This document shows, piece after piece, positions 26,181 through 34,124 of a stretch of 64,000 bases of DNA. Origin of the DNA: OLB7 sp966250335 (GTDB lineage: Bacteria > Bacteroidota > Ignavibacteria > OLB7); contig CBINGZ010000029.1 in NCBI GenBank assembly GCA_966250335.1, positions 9,747 through 73,746 of the forward strand, in the 5' to 3' direction. Position 1 is the first letter of the stretch; the number at the start of each line of letters is the position of its first letter. The notes below the pieces were generated by a model, which saw only the letters and a program-made list of their open reading frames with translations, was not told the DNA's origin and made no database searches. The position numbers and the translations under genes are program-made.

Positions 26181-26744
26181 CTACATCTTCAGCGCCGCGC
26201 GCCGCAGTGTCAGCCGCGTCTGGAGCTCGCCCGGCTTCGTGATCTCCAGGGTCTCCACGTTCGGATGGCGGGCCGCCATCTCTCTGAGCGAATCGAAGGC
26301 GCTCAGGATGGTCGCGGCGTTCCAGTGGGGTCCCTCCTTGATCCCATACTGGGAGGTCATGGTGGCGAAGAACATTGCGATCCCTCCTCTTGTGACCAGC
26401 TCCTCGTAGCGATAGATGCCGATCAGATCGTTCCAGGAGAGATCGAAGACGATCTTCCCACCCCGGCTGAACCGTATCCCCTTCTCATCGGCCTCCAGCG
26501 TCTTGTACCGGAACGCCTGGACGCATCCCCATACCGACAGAAGCAGGATCACGATCGCGATCCATGTGGCGGGGGCTGTCGGCCCGGCGCCCGGAGCAAG
26601 GAGCAGGACCACGGTGAAGGTGGCCGCCAGAAGGGCGAGGACGATATAGACGAGGCCGTTCCGTTTTCCTCTCCCCTGAATCCGGAGAGAGGTGCCGTCG
26701 AGATACGCGCTGCGTGCCGAGGGGGTACGAAGTTCCGTCGCCAT
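26181..26744 (-). CDS. membrane protein with PH-like domain
   Basis: 187 residues from the ATG at 26744; the frame goes back to 26882 but the added sequence is unlike a protein N-terminus. Two hydrophobic segments (GLVYIVLALLAATFTVVLLL and the stretch around WIAIVILLLSVWG) form a membrane hairpin. Then GIRFSRGGKIVFDLSWNDLIGIYRY resembles the bacterial PH-like (YdbS/YcxB-type) fold exposed to the cytoplasm. Function is unknown. Confidence 0.65.
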   Translation of the reverse strand: MATELRTPSARSAYLDGTSLRIQGRGKRNGLVYIVLALLAATFTVVLLLAPGAGPTAPATWIAIVILLLSVWGCVQAFRYKTLEADEKGIRFSRGGKIVFDLSWNDLIGIYRYEELVTRGGIAMFFATMTSQYGIKEGPHWNAATILSAFDSLREMAARHPNVETLEITKPGELQTRLTLRRAALKM

Positions 26745-26923
26745 GTTGAAAATATCGTTGATGGATATGTAAAAAAGGCGGAATGGAGCGTGATAATGCT
26801 CCTGAATGTTCAGGCGCGAAGTTATAGATTCGCCGGCGAATTCTTTTCGATTCTTCAGGTTCTGGCCGGCAGGTTCCGGCATCTCTTCAGCGGTTTCCTT
26901 GTTCCTCCCTCATCAATCGTTCC

Positions 26924-29422
26924 ATGATCATGATCCTTCACGCATTCCTCCGTTTCGGTCGTCTTCCGCGAACCGTCGCACGGCTCGCGGTGATGCTCCT
27001 TCCGATCGTGTTTTCCGTTCCAGGGGCGGCGCAGCCCTCCGGGAGGGTCATCAACATCTACACGCCGGTGGAGGAGATCGGGGTCTGCTGGATCCGCGTC
27101 GCCTCCTCCGTCGGGTTCGCGCCCGGGGACAGAACAGTGATGATCCAGATGCAGGGGGCGAAGTTCCGGGCCCCCGAATCGGAGGAGTTCGGTGGAGTGA
27201 GCGACGACGGGAAGGCCGGGCGGTTCGAGTTCGGGACGATCAGCCATATCGACGGGAACGTGATCTACTACGACCGTCACATCACCCGCTCCTACAATAT
27301 ATCGGGGAAGGTCCAGCTCGTCAGGGTGCCGCGCCATGAGGATTACACGATCGGCGAACAACTGACCTGCAAGCCGTGGGACGGAACCGTGGGAGGCGTC
27401 TTCGCGCTGGAAGTAATCGACACTCTCAACTTCACCGGCTCCGGCAGGATCGACGTGACGGGGACGGGATTCCGTGGAGGGAAAAAGATCGACGTCTCCC
27501 GCGGATGCGGCCCCGGTAATCTTCAGTATGTCTATCCGGCAGGGAGCGATTATGCGGCCCGGAAGGGGGAGGGGATTGCGATCTATTCCGATCCCTACGC
27601 GAACGGCAAGGGGTGTGTGGCCAACGCCGGCGGCGGCGGCAACAACCACAACGCGGGGGGTGGAGGCGGCGGCAACGGCGGCGAGGGCGGGTTCGGAGGA
27701 TGCGAGTGGTCCAGCTGTTCCAATCGTACGCTGGCGACACGGGGGATCGGGGGAGTCGGGCTCCCCTTCTACAACCTTCCCGATGATATCCGCGCCTTTC
27801 TCGGCGGCGGCGGCGGGGCGGGGCATACGAACAACAGGACCGGAACCTCCGGCGGCAACGGCGGCGGGCTGGTCTTCATCTCTGCCGGCACTATGCTCAG
27901 TCGGGACGGCGCCGCGATTATCGCCGACGGCGACAGCGTCCCCACCACCGTCGGCGACGGGCAGGACGGCTGCGGCGGCGGCGGAGCGGGCGGCGGTGTT
28001 TATATCGTGGTGAGACGGTTCCTGGATCGTTTCCTGCGTGTGTCGGCCAACGGCGGCAATGGAGGGAATACGACCTTCTACGAGAAAGTCGGGCCGGGAG
28101 GCGGGGGCGGCGGTGGAGTCCTCTGGGTCTCGCTCCCCCCGGTTCAGGCGGGGCTCATCATGACGGCGAACCCCGGCATCAACGGACAGCACATCAGGAA
28201 CGACAACGATGCCTGGGAAGCCGAGCGAGGGGGGCCGGGACTGATCCTCACCGATCTCGTCTTGCCGGAAGGAACGCTCGTCCCGATCTCGTCGGCCATC
28301 ACCCTCGACGGGCCTGTCGATGTCTGCAGCGACGACAGCCTTACGCTCACCGTCGCGCCCGGCTTCTCCGCCTATCGCTGGTCTACCGGCTCGACGGAGC
28401 GGTCGATCCGGGTCGGTATCTCCGGTACCTACTCGGTATTCGTCACCGATGCGGCGGGGTGCGTGGGGTACGATTCGGTGTCGATCATCTACAGCCTCGG
28501 ACCCGTTCTCGACGCCGGGACCGACATATCGGTCTGCGATGGGGCGTCCGCACGGCTTCAGGCCTTCTGCGCGGGGGGGAGTCCCCCCTACACCTATTCC
28601 TGGAGCCCTCCCGACGGGCTCAGCTCGACGACGATCCCCGATCCGTACGCGTCGCCGGACGCCGTCACCACCTACACGCTGATCGTCGTCGACGTGGGGG
28701 GATGCGCCGATACCGCCACGGTGACCGTCACGCCGGTTCCCACGACCTTCAGCATCACGAGCACGCTCGCCGCCGGGGCGCTCGATCTTGGAACCGTTGA
28801 TCTTAGAGGGTCGCGGTGCGATGCGCTTCGCGTCTTCAACAGCGGGGATGATCCCCTGGTGATCGACGGCGCGGGGCTGGCGGCGAACATCATCTTCTCG
28901 ATCCCTCCCGATCAGCTTCCCCTTACCGTCCCTCCGCACGGCGAGGGCCTTCTGCGGATCTGCTACGACCCGGAGGGGATCGGTTCCGACACCGACACGC
29001 TCTTCCTCAATACGGACTGTCTCTACATCGTCCCGCTTGCGGCCGAATCGTTCTGGCCCGATATATCCGCCTCCGATCTCTGCGGCACCGAGCTTGGGAT
29101 AGGGCCTCCGGACACCACACGCGCTCTTGTGAAGATCTCCCCTCCCTATCCGAACCCCGGCTCCGGGAAGCTGGCGATTCCGATCGAATGGAGCGCCTCC
29201 CCCTCCATCCCGTTCGACGGCCGTTGCGTCGTCCAGGATCTGCTCGGAAATGTCGTCGCCGAGGGGAGGTACGCTTCGACGGCCGAGGAGGTGAGGAATG
29301 CCGTCTCTCACAGGCGCGGAACGTTTACCGTAGATCTCGACCCGGTTCCTCCCGGAACATACGTGGTGACGGCGGCGGCGGGAGATGTCGTGAAGGGATA
29401 TTCCATCGTGGTGGTCAGGTGA
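26924..29422 (+). CDS. T9SS cargo with glycine-rich domain and Ig-like repeats
   Basis: 832 residues. A signal peptide (to about residue 36) is followed by a beta-rich domain (GRVINIYTPVEEIGVCWIR), a glycine-rich region of about 200 residues (runs such as NAGGGGGGNGGEGGFGG), and two Ig/PKD-like modules (DVCSDDSLTLTVAPG and DISVCDGASARLQAF). A choice-of-anchor-type segment and a T9SS sorting tail (PPYPNPGSGKLAIPIEW to MVVVR-like VVVR end) complete it. It is probably a surface-attached protein. The lgt ATG starts 2 nt after the stop. Confidence 0.82.
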   Translation: MIMILHAFLRFGRLPRTVARLAVMLLPIVFSVPGAAQPSGRVINIYTPVEEIGVCWIRVASSVGFAPGDRTVMIQMQGAKFRAPESEEFGGVSDDGKAGRFEFGTISHIDGNVIYYDRHITRSYNISGKVQLVRVPRHEDYTIGEQLTCKPWDGTVGGVFALEVIDTLNFTGSGRIDVTGTGFRGGKKIDVSRGCGPGNLQYVYPAGSDYAARKGEGIAIYSDPYANGKGCVANAGGGGNNHNAGGGGGGNGGEGGFGGCEWSSCSNRTLATRGIGGVGLPFYNLPDDIRAFLGGGGGAGHTNNRTGTSGGNGGGLVFISAGTMLSRDGAAIIADGDSVPTTVGDGQDGCGGGGAGGGVYIVVRRFLDRFLRVSANGGNGGNTTFYEKVGPGGGGGGGVLWVSLPPVQAGLIMTANPGINGQHIRNDNDAWEAERGGPGLILTDLVLPEGTLVPISSAITLDGPVDVCSDDSLTLTVAPGFSAYRWSTGSTERSIRVGISGTYSVFVTDAAGCVGYDSVSIIYSLGPVLDAGTDISVCDGASARLQAFCAGGSPPYTYSWSPPDGLSSTTIPDPYASPDAVTTYTLIVVDVGGCADTATVTVTPVPTTFSITSTLAAGALDLGTVDLRGSRCDALRVFNSGDDPLVIDGAGLAANIIFSIPPDQLPLTVPPHGEGLLRICYDPEGIGSDTDTLFLNTDCLYIVPLAAESFWPDISASDLCGTELGIGPPDTTRALVKISPPYPNPGSGKLAIPIEWSASPSIPFDGRCVVQDLLGNVVAEGRYASTAEEVRNAVSHRRGTFTVDLDPVPPGTYVVTAAAGDVVKGYSIVVVR

Positions 29423-29423
29423 C

Positions 29424-30203
29424 ATGACCTCGGTCTATTTCGATATCGCGGGACTGCGCGTCTCGGCCCATCTGATTCTGGAGACGCTGGCGTATTCGAT
29501 CGGCTTCCAGGTCTACCTGCGGACCAGGGGGCGCTGGCAGCACGCCCCCCTTCCGTTCGAGAAGAACGCCTGGATCCTGATAGGATGTATCTTCGGCGCC
29601 CTCTTCGGTTCCAAGCTGCTGAACATCCTCGATGCTCCGCTCGACTACTGGGAACATCGCGATCAGCTCCTCTACTGGGTCGAGGGGAAGACGGTGGTCG
29701 GCGGACTGCTCGGAGGATGGATCGGCGTGGAGATCGCCAAGAAATATCTTGGTGTGACCCATGCCACCGGGGACGCCTATGTGTTTCCGTTGATCGTCGG
29801 GATCGTCGTCGGTCGGGTGGGGTGCTTCCTGAACGGCCTTGAGGACAAGACCTACGGTACCGCCACATCGCTCCCCTGGGGCGTCGACTTCGGCGACGGG
29901 ATCGTGCGTCATCCGGCGCAGCTCTATGAGATCGGATTTCTGCTGCTCCTGGCGTTCTTTCTCTACCGGCGCATGCAGCGTCCCTACGTCAACGGATATA
30001 TCTTCCGCCTCTTCATCATGAATTATCTTGCGTTCCGTTTCCTCGTGGAATTTGTCAAGCCACGATATGAATATCTTCCCGGTATAAGCATGATACAGGT
30101 CGCGGCGCTGCTCGGCGTCCTCTTCTGCGCACGGATCTTCCTGAAAAAGAGTCCGTTCGCTCTCCCTCCCTCGCCGGCGCTCGACGAAGCGAACCGGTCG
30201 TAA
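29424..30203 (+). CDS. lgt: prolipoprotein diacylglyceryl transferase
   Basis: 259 residues, about seven membrane helices. Lgt transfers diacylglycerol from phosphatidylglycerol to the lipobox Cys of prolipoproteins in the inner membrane, the first step of lipoprotein maturation. The signature GRVGCFLNG is near residues 128-138. VVGGLLGGWIGVEIAKK and RHPAQLYEIGFLLLL are further conserved blocks, and MNYLAFRFLVEFVKP holds the conserved RFLVEF stretch. Several lipoproteins in this window would be its substrates. It is likely co-transcribed with the preceding T9SS gene. Confidence 0.92.
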   Translation: MTSVYFDIAGLRVSAHLILETLAYSIGFQVYLRTRGRWQHAPLPFEKNAWILIGCIFGALFGSKLLNILDAPLDYWEHRDQLLYWVEGKTVVGGLLGGWIGVEIAKKYLGVTHATGDAYVFPLIVGIVVGRVGCFLNGLEDKTYGTATSLPWGVDFGDGIVRHPAQLYEIGFLLLLAFFLYRRMQRPYVNGYIFRLFIMNYLAFRFLVEFVKPRYEYLPGISMIQVAALLGVLFCARIFLKKSPFALPPSPALDEANRS

Positions 30204-30290
30204 CGGAACGGCGTCGTTACCGTGTACCGGCGGAAGATCGGTCACGATGTGGGGCGGTAATTTTCACTTCGAACACTCCGGATTACTCCT

Positions 30291-31721
30291 ATGGCGGATC
30301 GCCCGTATCTCTTCTATGAGCTGACCAACAGCATCTGCTCGACCTGCCACAGAAAAGTGGAGGCCAAGATCGTGATCCAGGAGGGACGCGTCTACCTGCA
30401 CAAGTTCTGTCCGCAGCATCGTCACGAACGGGTGCTGATCTCCACCGATGCGGAGTATTACGAGCTTTCGCGCAAATTCCTGAAGCCGGGCCAGCTTCCG
30501 TTGAAGTTCAACACGCCGATCCGGTACGGCTGCCCCTACGACTGCGGGCTCTGTCCCGATCATGAGCAGCACAGCTGCCTGACGCTGGTGGAGGTGACCG
30601 ACGGCTGCAATCTGACATGTCCCGTCTGCTATGCGGAGTCGTCGCCGCAACGGATGAAACATCGCACCCTGGAGGAGATCGGGTTCATGCTCGACTGCGT
30701 GGTGAGGAACGAGGGGGAGCCGGATGTGGTCCAGCTCAGCGGTGGGGAGCCGACCATCCACCCGGAGTTCCTTACCATCCTCGATATGGCGAAGGCGCGG
30801 CCGATCAAGCATCTGATGGTCAACACCAACGGCATCAGGATCGCGCAGGACCCCGACTTCGCCCGTCGACTGGCGGAGTATCAGCCGGGGTTCGAGATCT
30901 ACCTTCAGTTCGATTCCTTCGATCCTGAACCTCTTATCGCGTTGCGAGGGGTCGATCTGCGTGATATCCGGATGCGGGCGCTGGAACGGTTGAACGAGTA
31001 TAACGTCTCCACCACCCTGGTGGTGACCTTGAAGAAGGGCTTGAATGATGGGGAGATCGGCCGCATTATCGAGTTCGCGCTGCAGCAGCCGTGCGTCAGA
31101 GGGGTCACCTTCCAGCCGGTGCAGGCGGCGGGGAGACTCGAGGACTTCGATCCGGCGACCGATCGGCTGACCCTGGGAGAGGTGCGGCAGCAGATACTTG
31201 CACAGTGCGACCTCTTCAGGCCGGAGGATATCATCCCGGTTCCGTGTCATCCCGATTGTATCGCGATGGCGTATGCGCTGAAACTGAACGGGTCGGCGAT
31301 TCCCCTGACCGGGATGATTCCACCGGAGATTCTTCTGCAGACGGAGGGGAGCACCATCGTCTACGAGCAGCATCCGCAGCTGCGTGATTTTCTTTTCAGT
31401 CTCTTTTCGACGGGGCATTCGCCGGAGTCGTCCTCCCTCTCTCTCAAGCAGCTTCTCTGTTGCCTGCCGATGGTGAGCGCGCCGTCGAACGTGGGGTACG
31501 ATAATATCTTTCGGGTGATCATTATGCAGTTCCTTGATCCTTATAACTTCGATGTTCGCTCGGTGAAGAGGTCGTGCGTGCATATCGTGCATCCGGATGG
31601 GCGGATTATTCCGTTCGATACGTATAATATGTTCTATCGGAATGGGAGGGAGGCGGAGTTGGAGCGGTTGAGGGGGATGTATGATGTTGTGGTGCTGGGG
31701 GGAGAAGAGGAAGAGAAATAA
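30291..31721 (+). CDS. radical SAM enzyme of the MJ0619 / tetraether-synthase (Tes) type
   Basis: 476 residues. The radical SAM motif C-x3-C-x2-C is at Cys 106, 110 and 113 (DGCNLTCPVCY). An N-terminal extension has CSTC at 16-19 with Cys 40 (KFCPQH), then Cys 81, 85, 88 (GCPYDCGLCPDHEQHSC) and Cys 96, which look like ligands for extra iron sites. This multi-cluster layout and the length match the COG1964 family that includes archaeal Tes, which joins two isoprenoid chains tail to tail, and bacterial relatives tied to membrane-spanning lipids. The last codons (Glu-Glu-Glu-Glu-Lys) and stop are part of repeat copy B. The substrate in this bacterium is unknown. Confidence 0.8.
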   Translation: MADRPYLFYELTNSICSTCHRKVEAKIVIQEGRVYLHKFCPQHRHERVLISTDAEYYELSRKFLKPGQLPLKFNTPIRYGCPYDCGLCPDHEQHSCLTLVEVTDGCNLTCPVCYAESSPQRMKHRTLEEIGFMLDCVVRNEGEPDVVQLSGGEPTIHPEFLTILDMAKARPIKHLMVNTNGIRIAQDPDFARRLAEYQPGFEIYLQFDSFDPEPLIALRGVDLRDIRMRALERLNEYNVSTTLVVTLKKGLNDGEIGRIIEFALQQPCVRGVTFQPVQAAGRLEDFDPATDRLTLGEVRQQILAQCDLFRPEDIIPVPCHPDCIAMAYALKLNGSAIPLTGMIPPEILLQTEGSTIVYEQHPQLRDFLFSLFSTGHSPESSSLSLKQLLCCLPMVSAPSNVGYDNIFRVIIMQFLDPYNFDVRSVKRSCVHIVHPDGRIIPFDTYNMFYRNGREAELERLRGMYDVVVLGGEEEEK

Positions 31722-31752
31722 ACAGGGAGTCACAGAGGACACAGAGGTAAGA
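31710..31752 (+). repeat. dispersed repeat, copy B
   Basis: 43 bases identical to copy C (40342-40384), with the core ACAGGGAGTCACAGAGGACA followed by CAGAGGTAAGA and a GA-rich tail. It overlaps the last codons and the TAA of the radical SAM gene. Confidence 0.92.
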
Positions 31753-31760
31753 GAAGAGAG

Positions 31761-31901
31761 ATGAAGAGGGATGAGTGTGATTGGCAGAAGGAGGGGGAGC
31801 GGGCGACGGCGTGGACCTGTCTGGGGATGAGTCTGGGAGGGGTGATATTAGTTGGTTCTGTGCTGCTCCTCTATTCCTGGTGCGCTCCGATGTTCAGGTG
31901 A
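31761..31901 (+). CDS. 46-residue single-pass membrane protein
   Basis: ATG 31761 to TGA 31899-31901 encodes MKRDECDWQKEGERATAWTC, then a hydrophobic helix (LGMSLGGVILVGSVLLLYSW) and a short end, CAPMFR. The charged head plus one membrane helix looks like a real small protein. The GA-rich tail of repeat copy B lies directly upstream and could act as its ribosome site. No family is recognised; an overlapping frame from 31781 looks non-coding. Confidence 0.4.
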   Translation: MKRDECDWQKEGERATAWTCLGMSLGGVILVGSVLLLYSWCAPMFR

Positions 31902-31977
31902 TCGCTTCCTTGAAATCCGAATCCTCGGATGGCATGACGGGAGTTGCTTCCGTCATTCCTCATCATAACATATCTCA

Positions 31978-32331
31978 ATGGAACACGAGCCTCGGCCCGA
32001 CGAACCAATTCCGGAGATTCCGGACAATCGCTCCAATCGTCGCTATGTGATAGCCGGCGGGTGCGGAGCCTCGCTCCTGGCGGCCGGATTCGGCTGGCTC
32101 TTTCCGTTCGTAGGCTTCCTGAGCACGTATGAGACGACCTCGTCAGGCGCCTGGCTGGAACCCTGGCTCGTGCTGCTCACCTCGGCCCTTCCCTTCCTCA
32201 TTCTCCTCGGCTACGCGATCTTCAGGAAGGTGAAGAAGAAGGATTCCGCCCTCCTCATCGGAGTGCTCATCGGACTCGGAGTGTTCCTCCTGATATTCGG
32301 ACTGTGCGTGGCCGGACTCTCCATGATGTGA
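31978..32331 (+). CDS. small two- or three-helix membrane protein, paralogue 1
   Basis: 117 residues. It opens with a polar head (MEHEPRPDEPIPEIPDNRSN), followed by a hydrophobic segment (SLLAAGFGWLFPFVGFL), a second (WLVLLTSALPFLILLGYAIF), a basic turn (RKVKKKDS) and a third (ALLIGVLIGLGVFLLIFGLC). It is an intact member of a local family whose next copy is frameshifted (32581-32935) and whose third copy is more distant (32996-33316). Function is unknown. Confidence 0.65.
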   Translation: MEHEPRPDEPIPEIPDNRSNRRYVIAGGCGASLLAAGFGWLFPFVGFLSTYETTSSGAWLEPWLVLLTSALPFLILLGYAIFRKVKKKDSALLIGVLIGLGVFLLIFGLCVAGLSMM

Positions 32332-32437
32332 CGCGAGCCGTATGAGACAACTCTTGTGATTAACGTTCTCATACTGCATAAATACTCTATTCCCTATGTC
32401 GATATTCTTCAGTTAATGGAGATCATATACTCATCTC

Positions 32438-32518
32438 TTTCTTCAAGCCCCATAGGGGTGCACCAGATGCAGCAACGACATTCCCCAAAAAATTCTTCAG
32501 CGCCGTAGGTGCGTACCA
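32438..32518. repeat. two REP-like palindromic units
   Basis: TTCTTCAAGCCCCATAGGGG (from about 32439) and TTCTTCAGCGCCGTAGGTGC (from about 32493) are related, each with a short palindrome (CCCC-ATA-GGGG; CC-GTA-GG), followed by TGCACCA or GTACCA. They lie in an A+T-richer gap of about 250 bp. They resemble REP-type elements spread by REP-associated transposases; none is encoded here. Confidence 0.5.
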
Positions 32519-32580
32519 TTCTTCTATGTTGCTGAACGAACGAATGATGCGCGCTTCATTATTCTTTATGAAATATCGTT

Positions 32581-32935
32581 ATGAAACACGAACCTCAACC
32601 TGACGAATCTACTCTGGAAATTTCGAGCGAACGCCCGGAGCGCCGATTCGACCTCATCAGCGGGCGCGCGTTTTCGGTAGTGACATTCGGGATTGCCTGG
32701 ATATTTACATTGGTGGTTCTCCTGGTCTGGTATAAATCGTCAAGTGATTGGCTCTTAATAGATCCCTCAACCACATTTTTCATTGGCCTCCTTCCCCTTC
32801 CTTGTGTTGCTCGGCTTTGCGGTTACAAAGGGGATCAGAAAGAAGAAGTATGCATTGCTGATCGGCGTCCTCATCGGGATCGGCATCAGCGTGGTGATCT
32901 TTAGATTATTCCTTGCTCGGGTGTCGACAATGTAG
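32581..32935 (+). pseudogene. small membrane protein, paralogue 2, frameshifted
   Basis: The frame starts MKHEPQPDESTLEISSERPE, parallel to paralogue 1 (MEHEPRPDEPIPEI), and runs through one hydrophobic segment. After the five T at 32776-32780 the similarity continues in the +1 frame as FPFLVLLGFAVTKGIRKKK and ALLIGVLIGIGISVVIF, ending at TAG 32933-32935. With four T instead of five the frame is whole. Left unshifted, the frame ends at 32904 with a polar tail unlike the family. It is either a slipped homopolymer, a sequencing error, or a real pseudogene. Confidence 0.75.
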
Positions 32936-32995
32936 CAGGCGCCGCCTCCGCCCAAGGTCCCGCGTGTGCCATACGGTTTCTATTGAGATGATGAA

Positions 32996-33316
32996 ATGGA
33001 GGGAATGATGAATCACAAGGCAAACGGTAAAAAGAGGGCGGACAATGGCGCCTCACTCGTCCTGGGCTGGGCGGCGTCGACTATAGCCTCCTGGGTGGGA
33101 GTGATCATCTTTTACCTGCTGGAGATGGAACGGAGTACACCGGGGGTGACGCCGAGCTTTGTTGCCGGTTCCATTCCGAATATTATCGTGCTTCTCATTG
33201 GATTCCTCGTCTATCTCAATGAGAGACAAAGCGGATTCCTCAAGGGAGCTCTGCTTGGAACAGGTATCTCCCTGCTTATTGTCGGCCTCTGTGCTACGAG
33301 GATCATCAGGATGTGA
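32996..33316 (+). CDS. small membrane protein, paralogue 3
   Basis: 106 residues from ATG 32996; ATG 33008 has GGAGG 5 nt upstream and may be the true start. Hydrophobic segments: ASTIASWVGVIIFYLLEM, SIPNIIVLLIGFLVYL, and GALLGTGISLLIVGLCA. The last one aligns with ALLIGVLIGLGVFLLIFGLC of paralogue 1. The head is basic (NHKANGKKRADN) rather than acidic. The run of related small membrane proteins ends here. Confidence 0.6.
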   Translation: MEGMMNHKANGKKRADNGASLVLGWAASTIASWVGVIIFYLLEMERSTPGVTPSFVAGSIPNIIVLLIGFLVYLNERQSGFLKGALLGTGISLLIVGLCATRIIRM

Positions 33317-33330
33317 CAGCCTCTGAACGC

Positions 33331-33360
33331 ACGAAGGCGGAGATCGCTCCCCGCCTTCGT
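33331..33360. terminator. bidirectional hairpin terminator
   Basis: ACGAAGGCGG (33331-33340) pairs with CCGCCTTCGT (33351-33360) around a 10-nt loop. It lies between convergent genes 14 bases after one stop and about 24 before the other. Confidence 0.7.
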
Positions 33361-33383
33361 CTACTCTTCAATGTTCTTCCAGC

Positions 33384-34016
33384 TTACATATACTTCACCG
33401 CGCAGCCGTACGGCTGGGTGGCGCTTACGCTGACGGCGCGGCCGCTCATTGCCTCGTCGAGGGCCTGGCCGACGTAGTTGGTTGCTCCCTTGATATCCTC
33501 GACATCGGTCGAACGGACGTTGTCGATCGCCCCCTGATAGAGAATCGTCCCCTCGGGAGAGATCACGAACATGTGCGGCGTGGTGCGGGCGCCGTAGAGC
33601 TTGCCGACCTTTCCATCCTCATCGATCAGGATGGCGGTCGGGGATGCTCCCTTCTCCTTGGCCGCTGCGTTCGCCTCGTCCGGGGTCGAGTGTCCCTGCT
33701 TGCCGGGGGCGCTCGAGATGATCGAGAGCCAGATCACCCCCTTCTCCGTGTACTTCTTCTGCAGGCTCTGCATGTTGCCGCTGCTGTAGTGCTTGACCAC
33801 GAACGGGCAGCCGTGGTTCAGCCATTCCACGACCACGTACTTCCCCTTGTAGTCGGAAAGATTGTGCGTCTTGCCGTGGGAATCGGTCAGCGTGAAGTTC
33901 TCGGCCGCCGTCCCCGCGTTGTTGAGCGGCATGAAGGCGGTGATGAGCGAGAGAACCGGCATGAGCGCCGCGGCGACCAGCGCCGGCCGGAGCAGCGGGA
34001 AGAAAAATCGTTTCAT
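33384..34016 (-). CDS. exported redoxin / thiol peroxidase-like protein
   Basis: 210 residues with a signal peptide or anchor (FFFPLLRPALVAAALMPVLSL). The AhpC/TSA-type thioredoxin fold is seen in ENFTLTDSHGKTHNLSDYKG, VVVEWLNHGCPFVVKHY (Cys 70) and ARTTPHMFVISPEG. A second Cys (205) sits near the end in PYGCAVKY, a feature of this subgroup, and may act as partner to Cys 70. Role: periplasmic thiol redox or peroxide reduction. It follows the DsbD-alpha gene on the same strand by about 100 bp, which suggests an electron partner. Confidence 0.85.
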   Translation of the reverse strand: MKRFFFPLLRPALVAAALMPVLSLITAFMPLNNAGTAAENFTLTDSHGKTHNLSDYKGKYVVVEWLNHGCPFVVKHYSSGNMQSLQKKYTEKGVIWLSIISSAPGKQGHSTPDEANAAAKEKGASPTAILIDEDGKVGKLYGARTTPHMFVISPEGTILYQGAIDNVRSTDVEDIKGATNYVGQALDEAMSGRAVSVSATQPYGCAVKYM

Positions 34017-34124
34017 GATGCTTCGTGAGGTGTTGAGTGAGGGTTGTTCAGTGACCTTGCGGGCGGACCGTCGACGACGCGTCGCGCGCGGAACGGGTTG
34101 TTTTGGTAAGTCTGCATCTCGGGA

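Noticed and set aside
26855..29425. 856-residue minus-strand frame
   Set aside because: Antisense to the glycine-rich T9SS gene; composition artefact.
31440..31900. Diversity-generating retroelement variable region, considered because of biased base changes
   Set aside because: There is no reverse transcriptase or template repeat in the window, and the bias is C depletion spread over both coding and non-coding DNA, not adenine-targeted.
31781..32050. 89-residue frame after the radical SAM gene
   Set aside because: It has no signal or domain and overlaps two better candidates (31761-31901 and 31978-32331) in other frames.
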